DNA of 40,378 nucleotides, taken from contig JANRIC010000134.1 in assembly GCA_033765345.1 (NCBI GenBank), positions 1 to 40,378 on the forward strand. Direction: 5' to 3'. The DNA is from JANRIC01 sp033765345 (GTDB taxonomy: Bacteria > Bacteroidota > Bacteroidia > Cytophagales > Microscillaceae). The position numbers and the translations under genes were made by a program. Position 1 is the first letter of the stretch. The number at the start of each line of letters is the position of its first letter. Shown piece after piece: positions 18,201-24,876 of this stretch. The notes beneath the pieces were generated by a model. The model was not told the DNA's origin, did no database searches, and saw only the letters and a program-made list of their open reading frames with translations.

Positions 18201-18394
18201 TTTCTCCCGAAATGGATTTTACTGGCTACGAACTCAAGATTCATAATGCCTTGGGGCAGGAGGTTTCTGCCTGGAAAAAAACAGGCGAATATCCCTTCGC
18301 AAGGATTGATCTCTCCAACTTATCTACAGGATTGTACATTTTAACTTTCTCAAACGGTAGCCGGAAAATCATCAAAAGAGTCATTAAAAATTGA
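15296..18394 (+). CDS. ELWxxDGT-repeat secreted protein with T9SS type A sorting domain
   Basis: The 1032-residue exported protein has a signal peptide (1-23, ending THAQ). About eight ELWxxDGTxxGT repeats follow between residues about 60 and 450 (for example LWTSDGTPAGT, ELWKSDGTATGT, ELWKTDGSPENT). A second beta-propeller-like half, about 500-930, has SBBP-type motifs (FIAKFDQQGNLLWTKHVGG, YFIAKFDPQGNALWAKNI). It ends in a type A T9SS signal (about 955-1032: LAPNPTQDVLYI, YELKIHNALGQEV, LSTGLYILTF, KRVIKN). T9SS machinery would export it and attach or release it at the surface. The two-propeller design suggests binding to polymers or proteins; the ligand is unknown. No other gene seems cotranscribed. 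Confidence 0.92.
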   Translation: MKTLISLFFSLVFILFSSSFTHAQITTLFSFKEYQNFRIIYSTQLQDKWVFISEGNLGNANIQKLWTSDGTPAGTHELMDIPSQGFQTQDYIKLGDELFYVVLDYSTQKHTLWKTNGTREGTISIKEIHRYYYDQTGYNSFLQPNEFTVFKGLLYFIANGGGTKDRQLWRSDGTPEGTFAVYTLPAQVRNIYNLRAGTNHLFFISQVDTMPYTSQLWVSDGETADTVKTFETILSFYYEYALSNDVIFFVGFDPDSGTELWKSDGTATGTQLVKDLSPGNYDYDTTKVASSSLSTFINFQNKVYFVKDNWFKAKLYSTDGTEEGTLLVKDFSEGQNELGFSHISHALVAQGRLYLVADNGETGAELWIKDQNSEEFSLVKDIRPGKPSSFASFESFEYNQQLYFYANDGIYGLELWKTDGSPENTQLVADLTPGSAWTFPSPSYSINPPVVVQDKLLFFNLDQNKKTQLNALDLNADFPAPQTPIQYAENEWFRNIGNLTVYANSNPTWSDELVTDSKNNIYVSGKSFFLFYGLSFFENQKTLYRNPGNDSGGNFIAKFDQQGNLLWTKHVGGSNAYESNTLLAVNPKDHLVIANTFYGSAGFDSLTINTYSSTMYMAQYTSAGKLIWINTFPNRGRFNKIQTDQEGNIYAGGLYYDNFLNLSQGVTLESIASPQYFIAKFDPQGNALWAKNIDHIGDSYGKIADLKISADNRIYALVTQGTIRTASSCKFQNWGIKVDSYQPDGTQNWSKTMYTDDLSVARSLDISPLGDVFVVGRFRGTLTADERKLSTQSHDGCNLTSSFLAQLNGKNGKVTKIYSDNPRSVDLHQVLFDREGNYFLMGTENEAEGKIYEGFSNGEFPSSQSYFFVRKFDLFGNLLQERKLYTNTNFLNDEPTPRMAIDQEDYLLLSGSYLNQLDTIPNCVSVSYNEIMFLMRFKQIEDHFVNFPEKFTEGITLAPNPTQDVLYIVSPEMDFTGYELKIHNALGQEVSAWKKTGEYPFARIDLSNLSTGLYILTFSNGSRKIIKRVIKN

Positions 18395-18523
18395 TGATAA
18401 GTATTAAAGCTTGGCACATATTTTTGAAAAGCCAAAAGACATGGTGCTTATAAATAGGCTATAGCCTTCAAGTAAAATTTACATACGCCAACATTCGCTA
18501 CAAGCGGGCATCAGCACGATTAA

Positions 18524-18557
18524 AAACATTCCGTTTCAAAAAAGAAACGGAATGTTT
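18524..18557 (+). terminator. 14-bp stem-loop downstream of the cargo gene
   Basis: Perfect 14-bp arms AAACATTCCGTTTC (18524-18537) and GAAACGGAATGTTT (18544-18557) enclose a six-A loop, followed by TTTATATTT-like sequence. It lies 130 nt after the stop at 18394. The T tract is interrupted, so it may be a terminator or an mRNA-stabilising hairpin. Confidence 0.6.
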
Positions 18558-18647
18558 ATATTTGAAGAGTAATAACACCGTGGAAGATGCAATTATATAG
18601 ATATTTATATATAAAAGCAAATTTATATATATAATTTTGCAAAAATA

Positions 18648-18986
18648 ATGAATGTAGGTGAACACATCAATAAAATAATTGAAGCCAACGGACTGAAAAA
18701 GAGTGCCTTGGCCAAAAAGTTAGGTAAAACTCCCGCCGCTCTGAACAATCTCCTCAAACAGGATAATATCGGCTCCAAGCATCTTTTGGAAATTGCCAAA
18801 GCCCTTCAGATGCCGCTTTATATGCTGTTGATGCCTTTGGAGGAAGAGGAAGAAGAAGTAAACCAAATCCTACAGGAACCTCGGGAAGAGTACGGCATCC
18901 CTAAAGATGAAATCATCCAAAGATTGCTGAAAGAAAATCGCCGCCTAAGCAATTTGGTCAAAGCACTCAAGGCGGAGATTCACTGA
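18648..18986 (+). CDS. Small XRE-family DNA-binding protein with C-terminal coiled coil
   Basis: The 112-residue protein has a Cro/CI-type helix-turn-helix at residues about 5-62 (KKSALAKKLGKTPAALNNLL is the recognition region). A run of glutamates (EEEEEEV) links it to a basic leucine-containing helix (about 88-112, IIQRLLKENRRLSNLVKALK) likely to dimerise as a coiled coil. It is a probable transcription regulator whose target is unknown. A TAATTTTG -7-like box at 18632-18639 would start transcription almost at the ATG, giving a nearly leaderless mRNA. It is isolated, convergent with the next gene, with no toxin partner alongside. Confidence 0.85.
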   Translation: MNVGEHINKIIEANGLKKSALAKKLGKTPAALNNLLKQDNIGSKHLLEIAKALQMPLYMLLMPLEEEEEEVNQILQEPREEYGIPKDEIIQRLLKENRRLSNLVKALKAEIH

Positions 18987-19115
18987 GTCAGAATTTCACT
19001 GTCATTATTTTTGCCATTCAAGGTTGGGCGGATCATAAAAATGTGATCCCGGCAGATTTTGATATATTTAGTTTTTCGGGTATTTCTTGTGAGGAATAAA
19101 CTCCCCACAAATAGG

Positions 19116-19598
19116 CTATGTTACATTCTCGGGTTTGGGATTTAATGAAAAAGGTTGTTGAATGACCCATTGATACGCTTCCTGATAGGTTTCGGCTAAT
19201 TTGATTATGTACATATTTCTGGCATCCTCTAAGTAAAAATCCATAGAGATTCTGGCGGCCAGTTCTTGAGGAGGGAGAATAGCCGCGTATTTGAATCCAC
19301 GTTTGATAAGTCTTGGCGTGTAGTCTTCTAAAAGCCAGGCATTAGATTCATAAAAACTACCATCAGTAAGTCTACAGTCAGTAATGGAGCGGCTCACTAG
19401 GTATCCGTGCTTACCGCAGAAATATCCCATATATTTGTAGGCTTCAATAATTGCCTCTGGGCGCATAAACCCTTTCCAGACGACATGGGATAGTTGGTAG
19501 GCTTGCTCATAACGAAAATTACAAAACACCTCTCCTTTCAGATCTGCTATTTCTATTCTGTACAACTCCTCTTTTACTTTGATGAGGTGAGTCTTCAT
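19116..19598 (-). CDS. Probable SpoIIAA/STAS-like protein
   Basis: This 160-residue cytoplasmic protein has no signal peptide. The stretch AWLLEDYTPRLIKRGFKYAAILPPQELAARIS, residues about 107-138, and the closing segment EAYQWV match the helix-strand pattern of SpoIIAA-like (STAS/Sec14-type) proteins, in which a variable first half is followed by an aWxxxxxxPrxixxGxkxxAfvlP signature. The assignment is by pattern, not by a diagnostic residue. It follows the HAMP-GAF sensor gene on the same strand (127 bp gap), so it may be the sensor's cytoplasmic partner. A phosphorylatable serine cannot be pinpointed with confidence. Confidence 0.6.
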   Translation of the reverse strand: MKTHLIKVKEELYRIEIADLKGEVFCNFRYEQAYQLSHVVWKGFMRPEAIIEAYKYMGYFCGKHGYLVSRSITDCRLTDGSFYESNAWLLEDYTPRLIKRGFKYAAILPPQELAARISMDFYLEDARNMYIIKLAETYQEAYQWVIQQPFSLNPKPENVT

Positions 19599-19725
19599 GT
19601 CATTGATTATGTTAGGTTTAATATTTAGGTATATGATATCTATATATTTTAATTATGGTATTGATGCCTGGGTCTGTTGATGTGCTCATTTTTAAGCCCA
19701 TAGATGCAAGCGACAAGCAAATACT

Positions 19726-21402
19726 TCAGCTTGCTATCATTTTAAGTTTCTCCAATTCGGCTTCTTTTTCATTTAATAGAGCAGACTGTTTGTTATACTC
19801 CAATAGGATATACTCTAATTCTCTTTGTTTAGCGGCCATGGTTTCCTGCGTAGTGTGAAGTTCTTCCATATTCTGGCGCATTTCTTCTTCCTGTGCGCGA
19901 AGTTGCTCAGTTTGTGCTTGTGATTCTTCCAGCAAGCGTTTGGTTTTTTCATTGATCTTGGCTGCGGCAAGCGTTGAAGCGAAGCTTTCCGCTACTTTTT
20001 CCAGAAATGTTATTTTATAATCTTCCAGCTTAGATACAGAAGCTATTTCAATGACTCCATAATTTTCTTCATTGAATACAAGGGGTACAAGCACAAGTTG
20101 GGTGGGCGTACTCTCACCGAATCCGGAGATAATCTTGATATAATCTTGAGGCACTTGGCTGATATTGACTGTTTTACATTCTAGAAAGGTTTGTGCGACC
20201 AGGTCTGTGGCTACACCTTCACGGATTTCCAACTGTTTTTTGATAAATTTTTTACGACTATATGCATAAGAAGCTTTTAAATCCAAATAGATTGTTTCAT
20301 CCTGGTTAGTCGAGTCATTCAGAATAAAAATCCCTCCTAGTTCCACGCGGATATATTGTATCAGTGCCGATAATAATTCCTGAGAAAGTTGTTTGATGTC
20401 AGACATATAGTTGCGCATAATTTCGGATAATCGGGCTTGCCCTTCGGCTGCCCATTTTAAAGTCTTTTCTTTTTGTGCAGCAATCAGCAAACTATCTCTC
20501 ATGGCCAATAGGGCATTATCCAGAACCTCGATTTGGCTCAGTACATCATCCTGGGTGTCAAAATTACCTTTCTCGATTTCTCTGGCAAAAGCTGCGGTAC
20601 GTTCCAAACCTCTAACCAATACATTAGATGCTTTAATCATATCACCCACTTCATCGTCGGGGATGTCTATTTGGATGGTTTGTAGTTCGCCCTTGCCTAG
20701 TTTGATCAAGGATTCTCTCAATTGATTGAGGGGTTTGACAATTGCCGTGGTAGTTCTTAAAGAGGTAAGGCTACCAATAAGGATTGCTGCCAGCGTAGAC
20801 AGAACCAAAATAATTTCGAGTAGGGTAAAGGAGTCTGATTTTGCTTGTACTTTCAAGTCTGATTGGAGTCGAATATTTTTGCTCAAACGTTCCAGTTGAT
20901 TGATGAGTGCTGTGGTTTTGGGCTGCACCTCTCCTTCAAGAATTTGAATGGCTTGATCTATTTTTATATCATTGTCATAGTCATCTAAATTCTTTAAAGT
21001 TTTTGCAATCATTCGCTCGGTTAGGACAAGTGTATCTGCCTTTGGTAGCAAAGCATTCATTTGCTGTACTTCTTTCAGATTCCACCCGATCATAGTTTTT
21101 TGGATGCTTCTGCGAAGCTCGGGTATTTTTTTGGCTTGAATCTCGATCAATTCATTTTTTTCATCTGGGTTGGGTTGATAAATCCAGTTATTGCTGAGTC
21201 TTTCGGAGCGTTTGATGGCAATGCTTAAATCATCGATCATTTTCAGACTGGGTTGGTAGATGGTACTAACCTGCCTATCAATCCAAATACTTCGTCTGAG
21301 GACAATAAAAGATGCCATACTGATTAGCAACATCAGCGCAAGAATGACAGCATAGCCAAAACCGATCTTACGGGCTATTTTTTTTCTTTTTAAATGTTTC
21401 AC
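19726..21402 (-). CDS. HAMP-GAF membrane sensor protein without output enzyme
   Basis: The 558-residue protein has membrane segments at about 14-36 and 191-214 enclosing a periplasmic helical-bundle sensor domain of about 155 residues. A HAMP linker (about 215-270, VKPLNQLRESLIKLGKGEL) and a further helix (to about 330) follow. A GAF domain (about 335-478, ending VAESFASTLAAAKINEKT) leads into a long C-terminal coiled coil (485-558) rich in glutamate and glutamine. No histidine kinase, GGDEF, cyclase or methyl-accepting hairpin is present, so it should signal through a partner. It lies 77 bp after the PstS-like gene and upstream of a STAS-like gene. It probably senses a ligand-loaded periplasmic protein. 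Confidence 0.88.
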   Translation of the reverse strand: MKHLKRKKIARKIGFGYAVILALMLLISMASFIVLRRSIWIDRQVSTIYQPSLKMIDDLSIAIKRSERLSNNWIYQPNPDEKNELIEIQAKKIPELRRSIQKTMIGWNLKEVQQMNALLPKADTLVLTERMIAKTLKNLDDYDNDIKIDQAIQILEGEVQPKTTALINQLERLSKNIRLQSDLKVQAKSDSFTLLEIILVLSTLAAILIGSLTSLRTTTAIVKPLNQLRESLIKLGKGELQTIQIDIPDDEVGDMIKASNVLVRGLERTAAFAREIEKGNFDTQDDVLSQIEVLDNALLAMRDSLLIAAQKEKTLKWAAEGQARLSEIMRNYMSDIKQLSQELLSALIQYIRVELGGIFILNDSTNQDETIYLDLKASYAYSRKKFIKKQLEIREGVATDLVAQTFLECKTVNISQVPQDYIKIISGFGESTPTQLVLVPLVFNEENYGVIEIASVSKLEDYKITFLEKVAESFASTLAAAKINEKTKRLLEESQAQTEQLRAQEEEMRQNMEELHTTQETMAAKQRELEYILLEYNKQSALLNEKEAELEKLKMIAS

Positions 21403-21434
21403 GGAGAACGCTCAATTTAAATGATTTAGAAATT

Positions 21435-21468
21435 GAGACCTGTAAAGTTTATCTACTCCACAGGTCTC
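21435..21468 (-). promoter_or_regulatory. Intercistronic stem-loop between the binding-protein and sensor genes
   Basis: GAGACCTGT (21435-21443) and ACAGGTCTC (21460-21468) form a perfect 9-bp stem with a 16-nt loop, between the stop at 21480 and the sensor start at 21402. No T run follows on the minus strand, so it may protect the upstream mRNA or lower expression of the sensor, both inferred. Confidence 0.5.
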
Positions 21469-21479
21469 CAAAGAATTGA

Positions 21480-21948
21480 TTATTGTATTACCAAGACTGC
21501 TTTTACTTTGCCTTGAGCAGCCTGATAGGTGGCATAAGATACATATCCGATTGCTCCAATATTCTCAGCCACATAGTTGATTACTTCTGTATCATTGGCA
21601 AGTTTGGTGGGAGGGGTCTCGGCACCGGCGTATTGTTTTTGTGTGAAATACTGGCTCATCGCCTCTCCGCTCATGCCGATTACTTTACTTAGGAAAGCGG
21701 CTCTGACGGGGGGGGTTTCCGGTTCTGTCTACGGGGCGAATATTCTTCTCAATCACCGGCCATCTTTTTTTGACTTTTCGCAGGTAGTAGAGTTTTGCCT
21801 GGCCTGCATTCATTTGCCCAACAGGGTTATCATTATTGACAATCACCACAAAACCCGTATTTTGGGCTTGTAGCGTTTGATGATTTAGGATACCGAGAAC
21901 CGCAAAAGTCAGCACAAATGCAAATAATATGTTAGAATAATTCATCAT
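21480..21948 (-). pseudogene. Short PstS-like periplasmic binding protein, frameshifted at a C8 tract
   Basis: Two frames together encode one about 155-residue protein. Frame one starts at 21948 with a signal peptide (MMNYSNILFAFVLTFAVLGI, ending LQAQ) and runs to VDRTGNPP. At eight C residues on the minus strand (G run 21708-21715) it shifts into a short false tail ending at 21685. Removing one C restores NPPVRAAFLSKVIGMSGEA and the rest, ending at 21480 in ENIGAIGYVSYATYQ. The layout matches short phosphate-ABC-transporter-type binding proteins with a DxxxGxxxRxxF loop and a late GAIGY motif. The break falls in the ligand loop. It could be a real mutation, phase variation, ribosomal slippage or a sequencing error. 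It sits in an apparent operon with a porin and a sensor gene. Confidence 0.8.
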
Positions 21949-21977
21949 GTCAGTTTCTTTTTTATAAGAGTAATTTT

Positions 21978-23219
21978 TTAGAATGAGAATGAACTACTGA
22001 TATTGATGGCATTTTGCGGCTCTATTCCATCCAGAATACGGCTGTACTCCATCTTAAATCGGTTAAAGGGAAAAATATCCCAGGCAAAACCTACCATCGC
22101 CTCAGCACGATTGGGAGAAATCCCTCGGACGAACTCCCCTTCCCCTAATTCTTTCACCGAATAAAAAGGTCCTCCTCCAGGTACATCAGGTACATTATCC
22201 ACATCATACCTGAGATAAGGGTAAAATGGTCTGCCTGCTAGTTTGGTTTTGAACAAAACTTCGGCAGAAACTGCTAGGTAAGAATAAGTACTCGATTCAG
22301 TATTACCAAGCAGGTCAGTCATTTGTGTCCAGTGTAGTTCTGTTAAAAATTGCCATTTATTGAAATCCAGACGAATATAGGGCGCAATGGTTAATTCACG
22401 AAGTTCCATTTCTTCGGCATTATCTTCTGTAAAAACTACGCCCAAGGAATCAAAATACAAACTCCGAATCTTGGGATTGGCAAATCCTCCTATTCCGAAA
22501 TTCATCTCTGATTTTTCGGTATTAAAGAAAAACTCCAAATTAAATGTATAACCGATGTCCGTCTCATTGTTAGCACCTATTTCCGCAATGCCGATTTCAT
22601 CCTGGGTAGCAAACTGACTTCGCATCCTTCCAGCAGCCAATTGGTATTTAAACCCTGAAGCCCCCTCTCCAAAGGCGAATGTACCATATAGCTGAAGACC
22701 CAAAATACGGAAAGCTGCATACCCAAACTCTTCGTTGATCATGTTTCGAATCCTTAAAGAGTTATTGAGGTAACCGATATTGCGAGGGTTTTGCGTCAGA
22801 TACCCAAACGGATTCAAAAATACACCGGCTTGTAAGCCGAATTTCTCGCTGATTCTATAATCCAAATAAACCCTTTCCAAGTCTATTTGAAACTCATCAC
22901 CCTCTCTTTCAAAACTAAGCTCTCCCTGGAATTTCAGTTTTTCGCTTAGTTCGGAAGCAAATAATAAATTAAGATTTCGGATAAATAATTTAGATCCATC
23001 TTCCAATTCTTCTTCGGCATCTTCTCCAAAAGTTGATTTAAAAATCTCAGCTCCGTCTTTATTAGGGGCTTCTCCAAATCGATTGAGCAAGAGAATCTCA
23101 CTAAATCCATAGACATTAAGTCTTCTATTATCGCTCTCTTGGGCTTGAGTAGAAAAACTACAAATGATGCATAATAAAGACACATAAAATAATTTACTGA
23201 ATAGACAGACAGCTTTCAT
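21978..23219 (-). CDS. Outer-membrane beta-barrel porin
   Basis: The 413-residue protein has a signal peptide (1-26, ending STQAQ) and alternating amphipathic beta strands throughout. It ends in a terminal phenylalanine (NISSSFSF), the usual outer-membrane insertion signal. Its N-terminal segment RRLNVYGFSEILLLN and the FQGELSFEREGDEFQIDLERVYLDYRIS stretch resemble porins that bind or conduct anions (phosphate-selective porin O/P-like), but no diagnostic motif was found. It is the first gene of the minus-strand set, ending 29 bp before the PstS-like gene, so cotranscription is likely. In that context it may admit the ligand that the binding protein detects. Confidence 0.85.
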   Translation of the reverse strand: MKAVCLFSKLFYVSLLCIICSFSTQAQESDNRRLNVYGFSEILLLNRFGEAPNKDGAEIFKSTFGEDAEEELEDGSKLFIRNLNLLFASELSEKLKFQGELSFEREGDEFQIDLERVYLDYRISEKFGLQAGVFLNPFGYLTQNPRNIGYLNNSLRIRNMINEEFGYAAFRILGLQLYGTFAFGEGASGFKYQLAAGRMRSQFATQDEIGIAEIGANNETDIGYTFNLEFFFNTEKSEMNFGIGGFANPKIRSLYFDSLGVVFTEDNAEEMELRELTIAPYIRLDFNKWQFLTELHWTQMTDLLGNTESSTYSYLAVSAEVLFKTKLAGRPFYPYLRYDVDNVPDVPGGGPFYSVKELGEGEFVRGISPNRAEAMVGFAWDIFPFNRFKMEYSRILDGIEPQNAINISSSFSF

Positions 23220-23292
23220 GGGTATTGTTAATTTTGAGGATATCTAAATATATCGTAAATGCTATTCGCAAGAATGATGTCATTCGTTGCCC

Positions 23293-23325
23293 GATGTAAG
23301 GTATTTATATACCTTTGGATGTAAG
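23293..23325. promoter_or_regulatory. Operator-like palindrome flanked by direct repeats
   Basis: AAGGTAT (23298-23304) and ATACCTT (23309-23315) form a 7-bp inverted repeat around TTAT. The octamer GATGTAAG appears on both sides (23293-23300 and 23318-23325). It lies between the candidate -7 box at 23378 and the porin start at 23219, where a regulator would act. No binding protein can be assigned. Confidence 0.4.
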
Positions 23326-23377
23326 AAAACTACATATTTTAATTTTATGATTTAACTTTTGTTTAAGCCGTGTTATG

Positions 23378-23385
23378 CAAAGGTA
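23378..23385 (-). promoter_or_regulatory. Candidate -7 box for the porin operon
   Basis: TACCTTTG on the minus strand matches TAnnTTTG, 159 nt upstream of the porin start at 23219. TTG sequences further upstream are not at ideal spacing, so the leader and promoter are tentative. Confidence 0.35.
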
Positions 23386-23757
23386 AAAACTCGCATAAAA
23401 ATAAATTTTTACAAACACGCAGTAGTCAGGCAAATAGTGGGAATTAAGTCGGCGAAATCGATAAAGTTCAAAAAAAACTATACGTCAAATAGACCTTATC
23501 CAATCAATTATTTTCATAAAAGCAGATTAACTTACATGAGTAAGTTCTGAAATATTTTTTTATGCAACCGATTGATTTTAGCAATCAAAAAAAAGACAGA
23601 AAATTCTTCTAATCATAAACGGCTAAATTTGAGAAATTTGAGGGAAATGAAAAATAAAAAAGGATAAAAAAATATTAAAACATGATCAAAAGAGTGTTAT
23701 TTTATTTAAATATTACATTTGAGTTTTTAGGACATTCTGCATGCTTGCACATACATG

Positions 23758-23827
23758 GGTTCTTCTGAAATTTTAGTATTCTCGGTGAAGAGACGCGCTA
23801 AGATTTAATCCAGAAGAACCAATTTTT
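23758..23827 (+). ncRNA. Structured stem-loop element with T run
   Basis: GGTTCTTCTG (23758-23767) pairs with CAGAAGAACC (23811-23820). Inside, AAATTTTAG (23768-23776) pairs with CTAAGATTT (23798-23806) with one G-T pair, leaving a 4-nt bulge and a 21-nt loop. AATTTTTCC follows, with five T at 23823-23827. It is plus-oriented, but no plus-strand gene precedes it. It could be the 3' end of an unseen small RNA or a terminator; this is structural inference. Confidence 0.35.
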
Positions 23828-23984
23828 CCATTTATTCCAGTGTTTTGCTTTCAAAGAGGTTCTAAGCCTCCTTTTGAATATTTAAAGGCATCTTCTTAGT
23901 TCATTTAGATACAGATTGGTCTCGATTTTTCAAATCCAGAACAATAAGTGCAACATTTCCTAGTTCGCTGTAAAAAATTTGAGC

Positions 23985-24398
23985 TTATTCCAATTTCTTA
24001 ATTTCTTCTAAAAAATCAGCAGTTTTAATGATGTCTACCAGAGGAAATCTGACTTCTTTCAATACTTCAAAGTGTTTATCATCTGTTACCAAAAAGTTTG
24101 CATTACCACTTACAGCACAATCTACGAATTTATCATCATATGTATCCTTTTCAATGAGTTGCCAACGATAATACACTTCCACTTTCTCGACATAAATGGA
24201 TTGTACCAGAAATTCTGTAATGTTAAATGCCACTATATTGTTTGTTTTTTGCTCCAATATCTCAGCATATTCAGATAAAATCTCATTGCTGATTAAAAGC
24301 CTGCACTTACCATCAAGAATCGCATCAAAAATAGGTCTGTACTTTGATTTTCTGGAAATACTTACCAGTAATAAATTGGTATCCAGTACAATTCTCAT
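23985..24398 (-). CDS. PIN-domain toxin of a type II toxin-antitoxin pair
   Basis: The 137-residue PIN-family ribonuclease probably cleaves RNA when freed from its antitoxin. Acidic active-site residues are visible: Asp6 in VLDTNLL, a glutamate in SNEILSEYAEIL (Glu39/Glu43), Asp89 and Asp93 in YDDKFVDCA, and Asp106/107 in VTDDKHF. The length matches the putative PIN-family toxin group (TIGR00305-like) common in Bacteroidota. It begins 14 bp after the antitoxin stop, so the two are translated from one mRNA. Target RNA is unknown. The pair lies in an AT-rich stretch between a porin set and leuS. Nothing suggests it is broken. Confidence 0.88.
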   Translation of the reverse strand: MRIVLDTNLLLVSISRKSKYRPIFDAILDGKCRLLISNEILSEYAEILEQKTNNIVAFNITEFLVQSIYVEKVEVYYRWQLIEKDTYDDKFVDCAVSGNANFLVTDDKHFEVLKEVRFPLVDIIKTADFLEEIKKLE

Positions 24399-24412
24399 TT
24401 TCTATAATTTAG

Positions 24413-24619
24413 TTAATCGTCCCCTTTTAGCCAATTATCCATTGTTTCATTGCTCCAATTTTTGGAATCCCAGATCTTATCCATTTCTTCAGTAGCTTTT
24501 TCAGCAAAATACTGACTTAAGATGTCTTTGATCTCCAGCAATTGGTGGTCGCTGATACCAAAACTGTAAATTTTAAGGAGCTCCAATTGTAAATTACTTA
24601 GTGGAGTACTTAATTCCAT
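24413..24619 (-). CDS. Antitoxin partner of the PIN toxin
   Basis: The 68-residue protein directly precedes the PIN toxin on the same strand, with a 14-bp gap. The sequence MELSTPLSNLQLELLKIYSF, the DHQLLEIKDILSQYFAEKATEEMDKIW helix and the tryptophan-rich end NWLKGDD are typical of a Bacteroidota antitoxin family found with PIN toxins. The last 20 residues probably wrap the toxin. A TAAGTTTG -7-like box (24644-24651) lies 25 nt upstream of the start, suggesting the pair's own promoter, probably autoregulated. Confidence 0.82.
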   Translation of the reverse strand: MELSTPLSNLQLELLKIYSFGISDHQLLEIKDILSQYFAEKATEEMDKIWDSKNWSNETMDNWLKGDD

Positions 24620-24876
24620 GATTTCAAATATTTTGATCTAATACAAACTTATTTATTTTACGGTGGATTTCCTAACGCTCATGTGGATTTATACTCAAAC
24701 CAAAATGGTTTTCGGAAATTTAAAATTATAAATCATTAAAAATCAAGATAATCAATCAAGAAAACTTGCCCCGCAGGGGTCTTGTATTTCCTACATCACC
24801 TTAATCTGGGTATAAAATCCAAATCAGACTGATCTCGAGTTTAAAAACCTAATACAGCAAGGACAAAGTACAAAAT

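Larger units (their letters stand above)
23220..23984. other. 765-bp non-coding region
   Basis: Between the porin and the PIN toxin gene no convincing ORF exists. It contains an operator-like palindrome (23293-23325), a minus-strand -7 box TACCTTTG (23378-23385), and a stem-loop structure (23758-23820) followed by a T run. The remainder is AT rich without recognised signals. Confidence 0.65.

Noticed and set aside
18648..19598. XRE regulator and 160-residue protein as a toxin-antitoxin pair
   Set aside because: They are convergent with 129 bp between stops, and the second gene looks SpoIIAA-like and belongs to the upstream sensor set by strand.
21685..21948. Treating the 87-residue and 64-residue PstS-like ORFs as two genes
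   Set aside because: The second has no start context, and both join into one family-typical protein after one base change in the C8 run.
23359..23550. Plus-strand 63-codon ORF upstream of the porin
   Set aside because: It overlaps the promoter region, is lysine/isoleucine rich as expected from AT-rich DNA, and has no recognisable domain.
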